A model generated the notes under the pieces. That model saw only the letters and a list, made by a program, of their open reading frames with translations, made no database searches and was not told the origin of the DNA. 21,345 bases of DNA, taken from the IMG/VR virus record IMGVR_UViG_3300008952_000348, positions 1 through 21,345 of that record; one strand, written 5' to 3'. Shown here piece by piece: positions 19,357 through 21,345 of this stretch (its first letter is position 1; the number at the start of each line of letters is the position of its first letter). Made by a program: the position numbers and the translations under genes. The stretch is from a virus.

Positions 19357-20364
19357 ATGACACGCAAAGAATTACGACAGAGAGTCGAAAGGCTTCTTCA
19401 GGACTCTGACAACAAGCGTTGGGCAGATTCTGAGTTAAACGAATACCTTGACGATGCACAGTTAGACTTCTGTCGCATTGCCAAGAACCCCAAAAAGTCT
19501 GTATCGCAAAATCTAGTCGATGTTGCGAAACGATACACAGGTGCTTCCCTTTCCATATCAAGCAAAACAGCAACTGTAACTCTTGCTGGGTCTGATACCC
19601 ACACATTATCTGAAGACTCGTCTGTACTTATATCTGGCAGTTCAACTGCTCAGAGGAACGGAGGACATGTTGTTATTTCTGCAACATCTGGCAGTAATAC
19701 TTTTAGCTACCTTCTCGATAATGCTGATTCTGGCACTGAGTCTAATATCACTGTTCAAGAGACTGGCCCTACAGTATCTAAGCCGTCAAGCATTCTTGAA
19801 ATCACCAGTGTTTCGCTGGATGGGAAGGAACTCGCAATCTACACAGAATCAGACTTGAATAACGCTTCAAACCGACACTATTCATCTACAATGTACTTGC
19901 AGTTGAATATGTCCAAAGCCCTTCCTTATTTCAAAAATACGACCTTCTCAGCACCTCAATGGAGGAAGTCTGACGGACAGATTGAATCAGTAGTATTCAG
20001 TGAAAGATCAGCTTCATCTTTTCGCATATTCCCTCTCCCAAGTGATGACGAGTATGTGTATATCGATAAAGACGCATCCTCAAAGGTTTCACAGAAGCTC
20101 GTCATTCAAGGTGTGCTAAGACCTGACAGCTTGTCTACAGATACATCAGTGCCTCAGATCCCAGAAGCGTTTCATGAAGCTCTTATCTATGGGTCACTCG
20201 AAAGAGCCTATCTGAAAGAAACACAGCTCAGAAATGTGGATAAAGCTCAATCCTACAGGATGCGTTTCTTTGAGATGGCATCCGAAGCCTTAAGAAATGA
20301 AGGTCTTAACAGCGCAACACTTGGGTTGGGTAGAAACAAAGCATCAATGAGAGTCTTTAGATGA
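19357..20364 (+). CDS. Head-tail adaptor with an inserted beta domain
   Basis: The N-terminal 45 residues (LRQRVERLLQDSDNKRWADS, then ELNEYLDDAQLDFCRIAK) and the part after residue 140 (SKPSSILEITSVSLDGKELA, then SGQ-type strands and PEAFHEALIYGSLERAYLKE near the end) match phage head-tail adaptor proteins that follow N4-gp56-type capsid genes. These proteins connect the portal to the tail. Between about residues 66 and 135 lies a T/S-rich all-beta segment (ATVTLAGSDTHTLSEDSSVL, then NTFSYLLDNADSGT) that I read as an inserted beta domain. The ATG at 19357 has no ribosome site and lies in a TGAT-rich leader. Its stop overlaps the next gene. Confidence 0.75.
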   Translation: MTRKELRQRVERLLQDSDNKRWADSELNEYLDDAQLDFCRIAKNPKKSVSQNLVDVAKRYTGASLSISSKTATVTLAGSDTHTLSEDSSVLISGSSTAQRNGGHVVISATSGSNTFSYLLDNADSGTESNITVQETGPTVSKPSSILEITSVSLDGKELAIYTESDLNNASNRHYSSTMYLQLNMSKALPYFKNTTFSAPQWRKSDGQIESVVFSERSASSFRIFPLPSDDEYVYIDKDASSKVSQKLVIQGVLRPDSLSTDTSVPQIPEAFHEALIYGSLERAYLKETQLRNVDKAQSYRMRFFEMASEALRNEGLNSATLGLGRNKASMRVFR

Positions 20365-20777
20365 GTGCTGGGAAATACAACATCACGATTGAGCAAGGAT
20401 CTACATTTCAGATGTCGATCACTTATAAAGATTCTACTGGTGCTGTAGTGCAGATGCGTACCCCTGCATCTGGGTATACAGTTGACATGAAGATAAAAGA
20501 GTCAGCCGATGGTGATCTTATTGACACGTTCACTGGGACTTATTCTGGGGATATTGTTACATTCCCTACTGATTCAATTATCAGACTATATGGTGATACC
20601 GTTAACCCATCAACATCTGACAACATAGTTCTGATTGTTAACGCTAACACTACAGACGCATACAACTTTGACAATGCATTCTATGATATTGAGGTCAAGA
20701 CTCCGCAAGGTTCTACCTATGATGTTACTAGGATACTGGAAGGCAAAGTTAAGCTGAAGAAGAGTATTACGAGATGA
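20361..20777 (+). CDS. Beta-sandwich virion protein (138 aa)
   Basis: This small beta-rich protein begins SAGKYNITIEQGSTFQMSIT, then YTVDMKIKESADGDLIDTFT, and ends DIEVKTPQGSTYDVTRILEG plus a basic VKLKKSITR. The pattern of an IEQG-T opening and a YDLEV--P-G-VTRLLEG ending is shared by a family of unnamed phage neck or tail proteins, in my recollection. It probably sits on the neck or tail as part of the virion. It overlaps the adaptor stop by four bases (ATGA) and its own stop overlaps the next start by four bases, so it is translationally coupled on both sides. No enzyme motif is visible. Confidence 0.68.
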   Translation: MSAGKYNITIEQGSTFQMSITYKDSTGAVVQMRTPASGYTVDMKIKESADGDLIDTFTGTYSGDIVTFPTDSIIRLYGDTVNPSTSDNIVLIVNANTTDAYNFDNAFYDIEVKTPQGSTYDVTRILEGKVKLKKSITR

Positions 20778-21247
20778 GCAATATATCGGTAACGGTAACA
20801 GAAGAAAACAATACTGTAACCATATCTCAACCCGGACCAGTAGGCCCGCAGGGGTATGGTTTCCCAACATACACAGATGAGACTGATGATGCTGTCAGCC
20901 CCGGACATGTTATGTACAAGAAAAGTAACGGAAATCTGGGTAAAGCCATAGCCGATGGATCGGTTATTCCTCGTGTTGCGGGGATTGTCGTTACGGGAGC
21001 GCCACAAGGCGGTGGTGCGGAATATAAAATGGAAGGCATCATAGATGGGATTTCAAATTGGAGTGCATTTACTGATCAAGGTAATGCGAATTTATCAGAG
21101 GGTAGTTTTTATTACATCTCTCCCACTAATGCTGGGAAAATAACAACGTCTGCTCCTACTACGGTAGGTCAGTATGTAGTTCAAGTAGGGTATGCACAGA
21201 GCAACACTTACTTGAATTTACAAATTCAACCGCCAATAAAACTATAA
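20774..21247 (+). CDS. Decoration or fibre-like protein with a collagen triplet
   Basis: A short N-terminal strand segment (SNISVTVTEENNTVTISQ) runs into PGPVGPQGYG, a collagen-like triplet often seen at trimeric phage fibre stalks. The remainder (GHVMYKKSNGNLGKAIADGS, GIIDGISNWSAFTDQG, then EGSFYYISPTNAGKITTSAP and TTVGQYVVQVGYAQS) follows the pattern of phage capsid-decoration and fibre domains in which a GK-A-AD segment is followed by LTPG-YYLS--AGK-TT-APTT-GQYVV-VG. It is probably an exposed, trimeric virion protein. It is coupled to the gene before it by an ATGA overlap. The next gene follows after ten bases. Confidence 0.72.
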   Translation: MSNISVTVTEENNTVTISQPGPVGPQGYGFPTYTDETDDAVSPGHVMYKKSNGNLGKAIADGSVIPRVAGIVVTGAPQGGGAEYKMEGIIDGISNWSAFTDQGNANLSEGSFYYISPTNAGKITTSAPTTVGQYVVQVGYAQSNTYLNLQIQPPIKL

Positions 21248-21256
21248 GGAGTAAAT

Positions 21257-21345
21257 ATGGCAAGAATTTTAAAACCTCTGGTCATCGATGCTGGGCAAGT
21301 AAGACAGCTAGGGACAGGGGAAACATTAGACGCTGTTGTCAGCGC
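21257..21345 (+). CDS. Start of a probable tail-fibre or fibre-like gene (partial)
   Basis: The frame opens at ATG 21257 behind a strong AAGGAG ribosome site and runs off the right edge. The first residues are MARILKPLVIDAGQVRQLGT, then GETLDAV. The -Q-x-x-GETLDA start is like the N-termini of phage fibre or tail proteins that follow a collagen-triplet protein. With only about 29 residues, identity is a guess. Confidence 0.5.
   Translation, partial: MARILKPLVIDAGQVRQLGTGETLDAVVS

Noticed and set aside
1-21345. CRISPR array, integrase, attachment site, insertion sequence
   Set aside because: No evenly spaced direct repeats, recombinase motifs or terminal inverted repeats with target duplications were seen.

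Overview
The window is part of a tailed double-stranded DNA bacteriophage (Caudoviricetes) genome. The evidence is a dense block of recognisable head and packaging genes on the plus strand (small terminase-like protein, large terminase, portal, scaffold, N4-gp56-type major capsid protein, head-tail adaptor), tight gene packing with ATGA and similar overlaps, and many small unrecognised genes on the opposite strand. Base composition is AT-rich. Many genes have AAGGAG- or GGAG-type ribosome sites, so the host is a bacterium that uses Shine-Dalgarno signals, but nothing here names it. I see no integrase, tRNA, rRNA, CRISPR array or insertion sequence.

Minus-strand half (1 to about 9,474). Read from the divergent control region at 9,475-9,633 leftward, it holds small proteins of unknown role (9,474 to 6,398), a regulatory gap (6,072-6,397), and a three-gene cassette: a 323-residue unrecognised protein, a MoxR-type AAA+ ATPase, and a protein with a HExxH metallopeptidase-like domain joined to a VWA-like domain. 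A further run of small acidic, coiled-coil, zinc-binding or membrane proteins continues to the window edge. Four copies of a promoter-like element (CGnTCGGGAAG, 8-9 bases, then a TATAAT-like -10 box) precede the gene starts at 6,071, 8,163, 8,632 and 9,474. They are followed by G-poor leaders built from TCAAyTCA-like units.

Plus-strand half (9,634 to the end). Packaging comes first: a helix-turn-helix terminase-small-subunit candidate, two PD-(D/E)XK-like nucleases in tandem, a CxC...CGC zinc protein and the large terminase. A 208-base gap follows. It carries a copy of a second repeated element (AAACAAGTAAGTATTTA) and a leader that folds on paper into a branched RNA. Head morphogenesis comes next: a probable virion protein, portal, small linker protein, scaffold, major capsid protein, two unrecognised virion candidates, head-tail adaptor, a beta-rich virion protein, a collagen-triplet/decoration-like protein and the start of what looks like a fibre gene.

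The second element occurs four times, at 5,086, 6,336, 9,612 and 13,364, always in the same orientation and always at a transcription-unit boundary. It may therefore be an operator or processing signal rather than a simple promoter. The least explained items are this element, the promoter family, the leader RNA at 13,384-13,487, the MoxR/VWA cassette, and two collinear exact-repeat patches linking the 323-residue gene to the small genes at 6,630-7,263.
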